Positions 6,008-15,486 of a stretch of DNA of 24,483 nt are shown piece after piece. The position numbers and the translations under genes were made by a program. The stretch comes from an uncultured Bacteroidales bacterium. Lineage in GTDB: Bacteria; Bacteroidota; Bacteroidia; Bacteroidales; Paludibacteraceae. The notes beneath the pieces are model-generated. The model saw only the letters and a program-made list of their open reading frames with translations, ran no database searches and was not told where the DNA came from. The stretch covers positions 1 to 24,483 of the forward strand of contig CALCGR010000112.1 of NCBI GenBank assembly GCA_937901025.1. The letters run 5' to 3'. Each line of letters starts with the position of its first letter. Position 1 is the first letter of the stretch.

Positions 6008-9000
6008 ATGAAACGAATCTCTCTTTTATTTAGTGCCCTGTTATTTACGTTGATGATTGGGGCGCAGACCATCACTTTGCAAGTGAAGGATATGGCGATT
6101 AAGGATGTTCTGCCTATGGTGGAAGCCAAGTCGGGTTATCACTTCTTCTATAATTCGAGTACTCTAGTAGGCTTGGATAAAGTGGTATCTTTAGATTTGA
6201 AGGATCAAGACATTAAGATTGTTGTTAACAAATTATTCGAAGGTAGTGCTATCGAATACACGTTTATGGACAATAAAGTGATTGCTTTGTCTCCGGCTAA
6301 AGTCGGTTCAAGCAAAGAAATTGCAAAAGTCAATGGAATGGTAGTTGATGAATTCGGAGAACCAATTATTGGCGCCTCTGTGATGGTTAAGCATTCCTCG
6401 GTGGGAACGATTACCGATTTTGACGGAAACTTCTCTTTGGAGAACGTGAAGGAAGGTGCCTATCTGGCGGTTAGTTATATCGGCTATGAGACCTACGAAC
6501 AACGCGTGAGCAGTAAGACCAACACCTATCGCATCACCCTCAAGGAATCGACGGCAGCTCTTGACGAAGTGGTTGTTGTCGGTTATGGCTCGCAAAAGAA
6601 AGTGAACCTGACCGGTGCCGTCAGTGTCGTTAAAAGCGATGATATCGTAGGCCGTCCGACCGCGAATATGGCTACTGCTTTACAAGGAGCAGATCCGGCA
6701 CTGAACATCTCTATGAGCAGTGGCGGTCCCAGTGCAGATTACAATATTGATATCCGTGGTGTGGCCTCCGTTGTTTCTTCCGTTTCGCCGCTTATTTTAG
6801 TAGATGGTGTGGAAATGAGTTTGAATCGTGTCAACTCCAATGATATAGAGTCTATCAGTATATTGAAAGATGCGTCTGCTTCTGCCATCTATGGTTCAAA
6901 AGCAGCAGGTGGAGTTGTGTTGGTGACCACTAAGAGCGGTAAAGAGGGAAGGGCTCCCCAAGTGACCTTTGACCTTAAAGCGGGCTGGAAGTCGCCTACT
7001 ACCAATACGGATTTTATTACACAGGGCTTCTGGTCTGCTTATATCAATGACTATTTTATGTACAATCACCAACGTTATCGCACCACAACATATACCGATG
7101 CTGACTATGCGGAATTGTGGATGCGTTTGGATGATGTTACAGAAAATCCCGAACGTCCTTGGACGATAGTACAATCTGATGGCCGATATAAATACTACGC
7201 TAACAACGATTGGTATGGTACTTATTTCAAACGAGTTCGTCCGATGCAAGACTACAATGTCAGCTTAAAAGGTGGTAACGACAAAGTGAACTACTTCATC
7301 AGTGGACGTTACTACACCGAAGATGGTATGTTTCAACAAAACACCGATAAATGGGACCAGTTCTCGATGCGTGCCAAAGTCAATGTCAACATCAAAAAAT
7401 GGCTTCGCTATGGTACCAATATTTCGTATTTCAGTTCCAAGTACCATTACCCGGGTACCGAAAATGTGCGTGAGACCTATCGCACAGGATCAATTCATGC
7501 ATTTGCTTTCATCCCTTCTACCAATCCGGATGGATCCAGTGTATATATGAATCCGTGGGTCTATAATGGTGCCGGTGAGGTAGGTAGTGGTGACAACGCA
7601 GTGCTCAATTATGGTAAGCACAACAATTCTAACACCAATCGCGAGATGGTGATGAAACACACCTTAGATATAGACCTATATAAAAATCTAACTCTCAGTG
7701 CCGACTATTCATTCACTTGGCGCACCAAAGAGGAAGAGCACCGTAGTGTTAAAGTGCCCTATTCAATGACAGAGGGTATCACCAATTATATCGAGAACTT
7801 CCGTTCCGTAGATTCCTATAAGCAAACCATCGGACGTTATCAAACGCATAACTACAATGTTTATTTGAAGTGGAATCCCACGTGGAATCAACATCACCTC
7901 ACCCTTATGGGAGGTTATAACGGCGAGATGTACGCCTATCGTGGCATTACGGTAGAACGCTATGACCTGATGACAGAAGAACTAAGTAATTTCAATTTTG
8001 CCAAAGGAGATGTTAGTGAATTGAGTGAAAGTGTCAAAAAAGCGGCCACCAATGGTTTGTTTGCCCGCATCAACTATGATTATGACGGACGCTACCTTTT
8101 TGAGTTTAGTTTCCGTGCCGACGCTTCATCACGATTTAGCAAGGAGAACCGCTGGTGCTTAGCGCCGAGTGGTAGTTTTGCTTGGCGTATGAGCGAAGAG
8201 TCTTTTTGGGAACCTATTAGCAATTGGTGGAGCAATAGTAAATTACGTTTCAGTGCAGGACAATTAGGTAATCAACTCACCGGTTACTACGATGCCTATC
8301 TGCAAGTATATACCGACAAGATGTTTGACCAGTCTATCACGTTAGACGGCAAATCGGCACTCAACTATGCGGAAACATCTTCGCCCAACTCGGGTTCTCT
8401 GACTTGGGAGAAAATGACCACCTATGATGTGGGATTGGATATGGGCTTCTTTAGAAATCGCTTAAATTTCACCGGTGATTTCTACATCCGAAATACGACG
8501 GATATGTTAATCAACGGTTTGGATCTTCCTGCTGTGTATGGCGCTACGGCACCAAAACAAAATTTAGGAGCTATGCGTACTACCGGTTGGGAATTATCCC
8601 TCTCTTGGAACGATGTCAAGAAACTTGGCGGATACGATTTCAAATACTCAGTTAGTGCCGGTGTAGGTGACTATACACAACGCATTACTTCCTTCCCTAA
8701 CCCAGTTAACAATATCACCTCGGGTAGCACTCCTTATTATGAAGGAATGAACGTGGGAGAAATTTGGGGTTTTAAGGTGGATGGCTTGTTCCAAACTGAC
8801 GAAGAGGCCAAGGCTTATCAAGATGCAGTTGATTGCTCTTTGGTTTGCCAAGATATCATGTTAGCTTCCTGTACTTATCAGGGGCTGCATGCAGGAGACT
8901 TGAAATATGTGGATTTATATCCTGATGGCAAGATTACACGAGGAAGCGGTACAGTGCAAGATCCCGGTGATCTTACCGTGATAGGAAACTCGCTACCTCG

Positions 9001-9505
9001 TTTTAATTACAATTTCCGTGTGGGATTGGAGTATTTCGGCTTTGATGCCTCTATATTCTTCCAAGGCGTTGGTAAACGAGACTGGTATCCCGCCACCGAG
9101 GCCACTACTTTCTGGACTGCTTACACCAGACCTTATCAAGGTTATATTCCTAAGGATTATATGAGTATGGTATGGAGTGAAACCAATAAAGATGCCTATT
9201 TCCCATTGGCTCGTGGTTATCAAGCTAATGCCGAGTTTAATGAATTGGGTTCTGCCAATAGCCGCTATTTGCAGAATATTGGTTACATCCGCTTCAAAAA
9301 TCTAACGGTAGGATATACTTTGCCTTGCTGGAAAAAAGTATTCTCCGAGTTCCGTATCTTCTTCACAGGTGAAAACTTATGGTATTGGAGCCCCCTGAAA
9401 AAGTATTGTCGTACTATTGATCCCGAATCGGCGGCTGCCGCTGAACAAGGTATTACATATGGTTTCTCCGGATCGTACACCTTTGGTATAACTGCTACAT
9501 TCTAA
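6008..9505 (+). CDS. SusC/RagA-type TonB-dependent outer-membrane receptor with STN domain
   Basis: This 1165-aa outer-membrane transporter imports the solubilised substrate using TonB energy. I chose ATG 6008 because it gives a clean signal peptide (MKRISLLFSALLFTLMIGAQ). The frame also has a TTG at 5999, but that would overlap the upstream gene. Residues ~21-97 are an STN signalling domain (LQVKDMAIKDVLPMVE). Residues ~107-180 are a carboxypeptidase-regulatory-like beta domain (GMVVDEFGEPIIGASV). The TonB-box/plug region starts at LDEVVVVGYGSQKK (185-198) and includes the family's VDGVEM and IESISILKDASASAIYGSKAAGGVVLVTTK stretches in split form. The rest is the barrel, ending in an aromatic residue (GITATF). 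The STN domain links it to the FecR/sigma pair upstream. The SusD partner follows after 16 bp. Confidence 0.96.
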   Translation: MKRISLLFSALLFTLMIGAQTITLQVKDMAIKDVLPMVEAKSGYHFFYNSSTLVGLDKVVSLDLKDQDIKIVVNKLFEGSAIEYTFMDNKVIALSPAKVGSSKEIAKVNGMVVDEFGEPIIGASVMVKHSSVGTITDFDGNFSLENVKEGAYLAVSYIGYETYEQRVSSKTNTYRITLKESTAALDEVVVVGYGSQKKVNLTGAVSVVKSDDIVGRPTANMATALQGADPALNISMSSGGPSADYNIDIRGVASVVSSVSPLILVDGVEMSLNRVNSNDIESISILKDASASAIYGSKAAGGVVLVTTKSGKEGRAPQVTFDLKAGWKSPTTNTDFITQGFWSAYINDYFMYNHQRYRTTTYTDADYAELWMRLDDVTENPERPWTIVQSDGRYKYYANNDWYGTYFKRVRPMQDYNVSLKGGNDKVNYFISGRYYTEDGMFQQNTDKWDQFSMRAKVNVNIKKWLRYGTNISYFSSKYHYPGTENVRETYRTGSIHAFAFIPSTNPDGSSVYMNPWVYNGAGEVGSGDNAVLNYGKHNNSNTNREMVMKHTLDIDLYKNLTLSADYSFTWRTKEEEHRSVKVPYSMTEGITNYIENFRSVDSYKQTIGRYQTHNYNVYLKWNPTWNQHHLTLMGGYNGEMYAYRGITVERYDLMTEELSNFNFAKGDVSELSESVKKAATNGLFARINYDYDGRYLFEFSFRADASSRFSKENRWCLAPSGSFAWRMSEESFWEPISNWWSNSKLRFSAGQLGNQLTGYYDAYLQVYTDKMFDQSITLDGKSALNYAETSSPNSGSLTWEKMTTYDVGLDMGFFRNRLNFTGDFYIRNTTDMLINGLDLPAVYGATAPKQNLGAMRTTGWELSLSWNDVKKLGGYDFKYSVSAGVGDYTQRITSFPNPVNNITSGSTPYYEGMNVGEIWGFKVDGLFQTDEEAKAYQDAVDCSLVCQDIMLASCTYQGLHAGDLKYVDLYPDGKITRGSGTVQDPGDLTVIGNSLPRFNYNFRVGLEYFGFDASIFFQGVGKRDWYPATEATTFWTAYTRPYQGYIPKDYMSMVWSETNKDAYFPLARGYQANAEFNELGSANSRYLQNIGYIRFKNLTVGYTLPCWKKVFSEFRIFFTGENLWYWSPLKKYCRTIDPESAAAAEQGITYGFSGSYTFGITATF

Positions 9506-9521
9506 TGAAAGGAAATAGAAT

Positions 9522-11321
9522 ATGAAAAAGAATAATTTATTGATTGTTTCTCTTGGCGCTTGCTTTATGATAGGCGCAGTATGTGGATTGACAAGTTGTA
9601 ATATGGAACTTCCACCGGAAGACACCTTGTCTCCTGAAACCTATTTCTCTTCTGAATTGGAACTGCAATTGTTTACCAATAAGTTTTATAAACTAATGCC
9701 CTCTCCATCTGAGACCAATTATCAGATGTATTATGAGCAAAGTGAACAATTTGTGGCTCCGTCACCTAATCGTGAAATATTGGGTACGCGAATCTTGTCT
9801 GCTACTGATGGCAATTGGAACTGGACAACCTTACGCTCTATCAATGAGTATTTGGCCAATTCTTACAAGTGTAAGGATATTAAAGCCAAACAGCATTACG
9901 ATGGTGTGGCTTATTTTTTTCGTGCGTGGTTTTATTATGACAAATTGCAACGTTTTGGTGAAGTACCTTGGATAGATCAGGTCATTAAAAGCAACGATGT
10001 GGCGATGCTACACAAAAAGCGTGACACTCGCGATGTGGTAATCAACCATATGTTGTCCGATTTGGATTCGGCGGCGGCTTTACTTCCAGAAAACCACACC
10101 TCCTATGAGGTGAATCGCTGGACCGCATTGGCTTTCAAATCGCGCGTATGCTTATTTGAAGGAACATTCCGTAAATATCATGCCGGAGACAAATTCAATC
10201 CGAATAACTTACCGTGGCAAGATCTATTGAAAGCGGGAGCTGCGGCGGCGAAGGAAGTGATACAAAATAGCGGTTATAGTCTCTATACGGAAACAGAAAC
10301 TCCCTATAGAAATTTGTTCACCTCTTTTGAAGCACCCGCTTGTGAGGTAATCTGGGGTAGGCTCTATTCGTCTGACCTACAAATCAAAAACAATGCTCAA
10401 CCATGGTCCACTACACGCGCCACAGGATTCACGCGTCGTTTTGTCAATCTGTATCAAATGACGGACGGTTCTGCTTTTACTTCACGTCCCGGATATGATA
10501 CGTTGATTTATATTGAGGAATGTAAGGGTCGTGATCCCCGCTTATCGCAAACTATTCATACACCCGGGTATATCCCCATGGGGGATACAAAGGTGAAAGC
10601 AGTAGATTTAAAAAACACCCTTACCGGATATAAGTATATCAAATACTGTCGTGAGTCTATGTACAACTCATGGGGAGGCAGCGTGGTGTATATGCCTATC
10701 ATTCGTTTGGCTGAGGTACAACTCAACTATGCTGAATGTTTAGCCGAAGTGGGAGAGTTGACGGATGCGGATTTGGCCATTTCTATCAATCCGATTCGTG
10801 ATCGTGCAGGAATGCCGCATTGGTCGGTTCAAGATGCTAACAACCACCCCGATCCTTACTTAAGCAAGGAAGAGGGCTATGGTTTCTCTTCTCCGGTTTT
10901 AGCCGCGGACCATTTCAAAGGGGCTATCTTGGAGATTCGCCGTGAACGAATGATAGAATTGGTATTGGAAGGCTTCCATTATTGGGATATTATGCGCTGG
11001 AAAGAAGGTAAGATATTTACCAAACCTTTATATGGTATGTATTTCCCCAGAGAGGGCAAGTACGATCTTACCGGAGATGGTAAATATAATGTTAGTCTAT
11101 ACCAAGACCCTTCACAAGGTGGTGGTTTGGGTGTTACCAAACTGGTTCTTGGTCAAGATGTTGTGCTCTCCTCAACCACATCCGGTTATATGTGGGCGCA
11201 TCACGGATTTACATTTATTTGGAATGAAGACAAAGATTATCTATACCCTATTCCCACTCAAGAACGAGTTATGACCGAAGGTGCTTTGAGTCAAAACCCT
11301 GGTTGGGAAGATGGTATGTGA
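9522..11321 (+). CDS. SusD/RagB-type outer-membrane substrate-binding lipoprotein
   Basis: This 599-aa protein pairs with the preceding SusC as the lid of the outer-membrane transporter. The signal ends in a lipobox L-T-S-C with Cys26 lipidated, followed by NMELPPEDTLSPETYFSS, the usual SusD opening. Characteristic blocks are visible: YFFRAWFYYDKLQRFGEVPW (early TPR-like helix), RWTALAFKSRVCLFEG, IRLAEVQLNYAECLAEVG, and near the C-terminus IRRERMIELVLEGFHYWDIMRWKEG. The last residues include the typical YLYPIPTQE and NPGWEDG. The length is normal for the family. Its specificity cannot be read from the sequence. A 40-bp gap separates it from the next gene. Confidence 0.96.
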   Translation: MKKNNLLIVSLGACFMIGAVCGLTSCNMELPPEDTLSPETYFSSELELQLFTNKFYKLMPSPSETNYQMYYEQSEQFVAPSPNREILGTRILSATDGNWNWTTLRSINEYLANSYKCKDIKAKQHYDGVAYFFRAWFYYDKLQRFGEVPWIDQVIKSNDVAMLHKKRDTRDVVINHMLSDLDSAAALLPENHTSYEVNRWTALAFKSRVCLFEGTFRKYHAGDKFNPNNLPWQDLLKAGAAAAKEVIQNSGYSLYTETETPYRNLFTSFEAPACEVIWGRLYSSDLQIKNNAQPWSTTRATGFTRRFVNLYQMTDGSAFTSRPGYDTLIYIEECKGRDPRLSQTIHTPGYIPMGDTKVKAVDLKNTLTGYKYIKYCRESMYNSWGGSVVYMPIIRLAEVQLNYAECLAEVGELTDADLAISINPIRDRAGMPHWSVQDANNHPDPYLSKEEGYGFSSPVLAADHFKGAILEIRRERMIELVLEGFHYWDIMRWKEGKIFTKPLYGMYFPREGKYDLTGDGKYNVSLYQDPSQGGGLGVTKLVLGQDVVLSSTTSGYMWAHHGFTFIWNEDKDYLYPIPTQERVMTEGALSQNPGWEDGM

Positions 11322-11361
11322 TATCGTTAACTAATTATTTAACAATTAAATTATTATCAAC

Positions 11362-12993
11362 ATGAAAACAAAAACTATTTTGTGTGCAACTTTATGTGCA
11401 TTTGCATTAAACATTAATGCAGAGGTCTGCCATTATTTCTTCTCTCCCGAAGGTGCTGGAGAACAAGATGGCACCAGTTGGGAAAATGCGGCTCCCGGGG
11501 AATGGCTTGGAGCAACGTTACGTGGCGCTGAGCCTGGCAGCGAATTTTGGCTGATGGAAGGTTCGTATGCTGCCGATGACCAACTCTCATGGTCTATTCC
11601 TGAAGGAATCATTATCAAAGGTGGTTATCCGACTACCTCTACCGGAACCAACACTTTTATTGACTACAACTACAACGAAGGTCGCCAATCTGTTTTCTCT
11701 GCCGATTTAAATGGAGATGGCGTGGGTGATAACTCAGACTATGCCTTCGTCTATATCGGTAAAGGTAAGCCCGGTGAAAAGGATGATTTGTTCTACAAAG
11801 ATTTCCAACTCACCTCTATTTATGGCTGTACTTTTCGTGACGGTCGTCGCTTAAATAGCAAATATGATGGCAATATGGTTCTTGCCAGTGCCGCCAAAGT
11901 GGATTTCCATTTCTGCCAGTTCCTAAACAACCAATCGCCTATCACCGACGGAGGTAGCAAAGGTTCCAATGGCGCTATTGAGGCTTGGGGTTGCCAATTG
12001 CGTTGTTTCGATTGTATCTTCCGTGACAACCTAGCCGCAACTGGAGGAGGTGGCGCTTTTCAAGTTCGTGCCCGCAACTCTCAATCCAATCCGGAAGATC
12101 CTGCTGATCGTTCGGTGGCTTTATTTAACCGTTGCGAGTTAATCAACAACATCGCAGTGGATATGTCCAAGGATACTACTAAAAATGACACTTGGGGAAC
12201 TTACGGAGGAGCTTTCTCTATTTGTGATGGCGGTGGTACGTTGTATGTACTTAATTCTACCATTGCTAACTCTCGCGGACGTTATCGTGGTGTAGGTGTC
12301 CGCGTTGGTGGAGGTGGCTGTATCTCTTATTTCATTAACAACACGTTCTTTGACAACCCTTGTCACCAAGGTCCTCAAAACGCCACCAACAACGGCTCCG
12401 CCATTTCTGTGGGTAAGGGTTCTACTGCCTATTTTGCCAACAATATCGCAGTTGATTATGCCGCTAATGATATCTTTCAAAGCGGTAATCCAGTGGTTTA
12501 TATTCAAGACGCTACATCTCAATTCTTCACGGCTGGTTACAATGTGTTTGGTACAGTTACCAATATAAGCACGATAACAACCCAATGGGCAGCAACGGAC
12601 AATATTCCTGCTTCGCTAGAGACTTTGAATACCATTGAAACTGTGTTTGGCGGTAATAAACCGGCAGAAAATGGTGGCTGGTGCAAGACCATTGTACCGA
12701 CCAAAGAAGTGAAGGGAATGAAAGTGACAGAATTGCAGGCGGCTGTTGCTGCATGGCCTCTTGACGATTGTGTCAAAGACTACCTGTTCTTAGACACCGA
12801 TGCTCGTGGCTATACGCGTGCCGAAGTTACCATGTCTGGTTCCTATGACGCGGAAGGTACCTCTCCCAATCCCGAAACCGATCTTAATAACTTGCGGACT
12901 AACAAGAAAATGATTCGTAAGGCAATCTTTGGTGGACAAATTGTAATCTTGAATGGAGGCAAACCATACAACGTATTGGGTACAGAACTCTAA
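11362..12993 (+). CDS. Exported beta-helix protein with short C-terminal tail
   Basis: This 543-aa protein has a signal peptide (MKTKTILCATLCAFALNINA, cleavage probably after NINA). The mature protein starts with a beta-helix cap of the kind GAGEQDGTSWENA. Repeated short turns follow with Asn, Gly and Cys, such as GCTFRDGRR, CQFLNNQSP, CIFRDNLAATGGGGAF and CELINNIAV. These suggest a right-handed parallel beta-helix like pectate-lyase-fold proteins. A stretch DLNGDGVGDNSD (near residue 115) could bind calcium. It ends with the same tail type as three other proteins here (GGQIVIL...YNVLGTEL). No catalytic residues of a known enzyme family were recognised. It could be a lyase, a depolymerase or a surface binding protein. 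Confidence 0.8.
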   Translation: MKTKTILCATLCAFALNINAEVCHYFFSPEGAGEQDGTSWENAAPGEWLGATLRGAEPGSEFWLMEGSYAADDQLSWSIPEGIIIKGGYPTTSTGTNTFIDYNYNEGRQSVFSADLNGDGVGDNSDYAFVYIGKGKPGEKDDLFYKDFQLTSIYGCTFRDGRRLNSKYDGNMVLASAAKVDFHFCQFLNNQSPITDGGSKGSNGAIEAWGCQLRCFDCIFRDNLAATGGGGAFQVRARNSQSNPEDPADRSVALFNRCELINNIAVDMSKDTTKNDTWGTYGGAFSICDGGGTLYVLNSTIANSRGRYRGVGVRVGGGGCISYFINNTFFDNPCHQGPQNATNNGSAISVGKGSTAYFANNIAVDYAANDIFQSGNPVVYIQDATSQFFTAGYNVFGTVTNISTITTQWAATDNIPASLETLNTIETVFGGNKPAENGGWCKTIVPTKEVKGMKVTELQAAVAAWPLDDCVKDYLFLDTDARGYTRAEVTMSGSYDAEGTSPNPETDLNNLRTNKKMIRKAIFGGQIVILNGGKPYNVLGTEL

Positions 12994-13003
12994 TTTAAAT
13001 TGG

Positions 13004-13030
13004 ATATAGGCGGCTGATTACCGCCTATAT
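13004..13030 (+). terminator. Intercistronic hairpin, attenuator or RNA-stability element
   Basis: ATATAGGCGG (13004-13013) and CCGCCTATAT (13021-13030) form a perfect 10-bp stem with a 7-nt loop, in the largest gap of the operon (74 bp). Only TTCTC follows, not a long T run, so full termination is unlikely. Partial termination or protection of the upstream mRNA is more plausible. It could make the SusCD part more abundant than the enzyme part. Confidence 0.6.
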
Positions 13031-13067
13031 TCTCAAAAATTATCCATTAACAATTAATTTTAGCATC

Positions 13068-15479
13068 ATGAAAAAGAAGCTATTTTTTAGTCTATCCATT
13101 TTGCTTTTTACTTTCTCTGTTGCGTCTGCGGAGGAAGAAGGTGTGCATCGTTTTGCCACGTTTAATGTGCGCTATGTTAATGCCAAAAATGGGGATACAG
13201 GAGATAAATATTGGGGGAATCGCCGTTGGTATGTGGTGCAAATCATTAAAGACTATGATTTTGATATTGTAGGAACACAAGAGGTAACGGGAAATAATAA
13301 AGATGAGGTAACCCAAACAAGCCAATTGCAAGACTTGCAAGACTCGTTGACCGCGTATGATTGCATCGCCTATGAACGTTCAAATAAGGATTATTCGTAT
13401 AATGCTATTTTTTACAAAAAAGACAAATATGAATGCTTGAATCATTGCAGTTTTTTCTTGTCTCCTAATCCTTGGAAGGAATTTTCGTGTGCACTATGGG
13501 AGGGAGGCGACATTGCTCGCCGGTGCATTGTAGCGCATATGCGGGTAAGAGCTACAGGTGAAGAGTTCTTCTTCTGCGATACTCATTGTAACTATGCTCC
13601 AGATGAAGCTGGCATTAGGGGGGCAGAGGTAATCCGAACAGAGTTGCCTCCGCTGATTGGCAATTTACCCACGGTACTTGTGGGGGACTTCAATATGGAT
13701 AGAGGTTCTCATGAGTTATCGTATCGCGCCTATGCCTCTTTGTTTGAAGAGGCCAGGGTGACGGCTCCTATTAGGCGAGCATTACCGGAAGATGGTCCTA
13801 ATGTAGATTTCACGAATAATTTTCATTGGAACATCGTTTATGAAGGCATGTCCGGCACTTCCGAATATGACCACCAGTTCTATCGCGGTATGGAAGCATT
13901 GAGTTACCATCCTATCACCGAACATTACGGGCGTTCTGTCATGCCCTCCGACCACTTACCGGTATTGGTGCGCTATCGCATGCTGCCTTTTGCACAAATA
14001 AGACATACACACCCCGTTAAAGATGAGGCCTCTTTAAATGCCGCTTTGGATACAGCCGCTATTGGAGATACGATTCTTATTGAAACGGATGTCCTGACAT
14101 TATCCAAGCCGTTAGTACTCTCTCGCTCCGTTTGCCTCATTGGTCAACCCGACAAAACGTCTATTGTGCTAAACGGCAACCAAGACGCGCCTGTGATTAG
14201 TGTGCCCCATTACTGTGCTCTTGAATTGTTAAATATTGCCATCAACAATCATTCCCTTTCTACGAACTTAGAAGGTGGTAGTGCGGTTATGATTAAAGGT
14301 TTCTCGCTCAAGATGAAAAACTGCACGTTTAATAATTGTGTTTCCAAAGGTCTGGGTGGTGCTATCTATGCACGAACGGAGTTGTTGGAAATAGATAGCT
14401 GCTCGTTCTCGTCAGACAGTGCCTCTGTGGGAGGGGCTGTCTATGCACAAGTATATGGTGATGCTGTTTGTCGTCATAATTCTTTCATAAACTGTAAGGC
14501 ATCCAAAGGAGGCGGAATCTATTTAGATGATTCTCAGAATATCAAGATTAGCCATTCTGAGTTCATTGACAATTCTGCCACTTCCGGTGCCGCAATCAAC
14601 TTAGCCAATTATAAGACGGCATTGGTGTCCACGTCTAATTTTATCGGAAATACCGCCACGCAGCAGGGGACCCTGTCTTTTGCCCCCATCACTCAAGGCA
14701 TTGCTTCCAACGTTTTTCATTGCGTCTTTTTGAACAATTCGCTAAATGCCAAGAGCGGTTTGGCAGCCCAAGTGAAGAAGTGTGGAGGTGCGGCTGTTTA
14801 TATTAAAACACCCATACCTACCGGCAATGTGTTGAATATGGGATTTTGCACAATGATTAACAATACGTCCTCTTTTTCTTCTGCTGATGCTACGAATTTT
14901 CGAGGGGGAGCCGTTACGGTCTTGGGTGCCCAAGTTAGCCTTATGGGCAATTTGATGATGGCTAATCCCTTATTTGTCAAAGAGGCTGAGTTGAAGTATG
15001 CAGACTTAATCATAGATGAAACCAATACGAAAATTGTTTCTAATGTTAACAATCTTTATTCTGATGATCCGAAAGTGAACGGATGGAAATCCAACATTGC
15101 GTCTTCTATCCGAGGCTCCTTGGCGGGAGGCGTGTTCACTCCTCAGGTTACGGAGGATAATCGTTATGAGTTGACCAATACATATTTAGGGACTTTCAAC
15201 TTTAAATGTTTGGGAAAAACACAGCGCCTGTGCGAGTCTTTGTTCGCTATTGATTTGAATGAAGATGGTTCTGTTGGTGGCGTGCTTGAAGAGGATGCAG
15301 CAGGTCAGCCGCGCGACACCAAATCGTGTATAGGCGCCTTGGAATGTCTCGCTCCCTTGGATCTTTTTCCTATAGAGGAAAGTAATATGAGTCGTCCGAT
15401 GAAACAACTTATTAACAATCAAGTAATTATTGCAAAGGATAATCGAAAATATACTTTATTAGGAACGCTTATTCAATAA
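13068..15479 (+). CDS. Exported EEP-family phosphoesterase fused to a beta-helix domain
   Basis: This 803-aa protein has a signal peptide ending VASA (residue 21). Residues ~27-305 form an endonuclease/exonuclease/phosphatase domain. Its metal and catalytic residues all appear present: N33 in FNVRY, E72 in GTQEV, H173 in DTH, D207 and N209 in GDFNMD, and D295-H296 in SDHLPV. Enzymes of this fold hydrolyse phosphodiesters or phosphomonoesters in DNA, sphingomyelin, inositol phosphates and others. The substrate cannot be read directly. Residues ~320-750 are beta-helix-like (CTFNNCVSKGLGGAIYA, GGGIYLDDSQNI). The C-terminus has the shared tail (NNQVIIAKDN...LLGTLI). The EEP domain is very close to the one in the phosphatase fusion at 17625, while the overall layout matches the protein at 22026. 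The stop is 7 bp before the GH65 gene. Confidence 0.88.
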   Translation: MKKKLFFSLSILLFTFSVASAEEEGVHRFATFNVRYVNAKNGDTGDKYWGNRRWYVVQIIKDYDFDIVGTQEVTGNNKDEVTQTSQLQDLQDSLTAYDCIAYERSNKDYSYNAIFYKKDKYECLNHCSFFLSPNPWKEFSCALWEGGDIARRCIVAHMRVRATGEEFFFCDTHCNYAPDEAGIRGAEVIRTELPPLIGNLPTVLVGDFNMDRGSHELSYRAYASLFEEARVTAPIRRALPEDGPNVDFTNNFHWNIVYEGMSGTSEYDHQFYRGMEALSYHPITEHYGRSVMPSDHLPVLVRYRMLPFAQIRHTHPVKDEASLNAALDTAAIGDTILIETDVLTLSKPLVLSRSVCLIGQPDKTSIVLNGNQDAPVISVPHYCALELLNIAINNHSLSTNLEGGSAVMIKGFSLKMKNCTFNNCVSKGLGGAIYARTELLEIDSCSFSSDSASVGGAVYAQVYGDAVCRHNSFINCKASKGGGIYLDDSQNIKISHSEFIDNSATSGAAINLANYKTALVSTSNFIGNTATQQGTLSFAPITQGIASNVFHCVFLNNSLNAKSGLAAQVKKCGGAAVYIKTPIPTGNVLNMGFCTMINNTSSFSSADATNFRGGAVTVLGAQVSLMGNLMMANPLFVKEAELKYADLIIDETNTKIVSNVNNLYSDDPKVNGWKSNIASSIRGSLAGGVFTPQVTEDNRYELTNTYLGTFNFKCLGKTQRLCESLFAIDLNEDGSVGGVLEEDAAGQPRDTKSCIGALECLAPLDLFPIEESNMSRPMKQLINNQVIIAKDNRKYTLLGTLIQ

Positions 15480-15486
15480 AAACAGA

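Noticed and set aside
13068..15479. Calling the EEP proteins secreted nucleases for DNA scavenging
   Set aside because: The domain alone does not separate nuclease from lipid or inositol phosphoesterase. The neighbouring GDPD, GH65, esterase and GlpT-like genes argue against DNA as the substrate.
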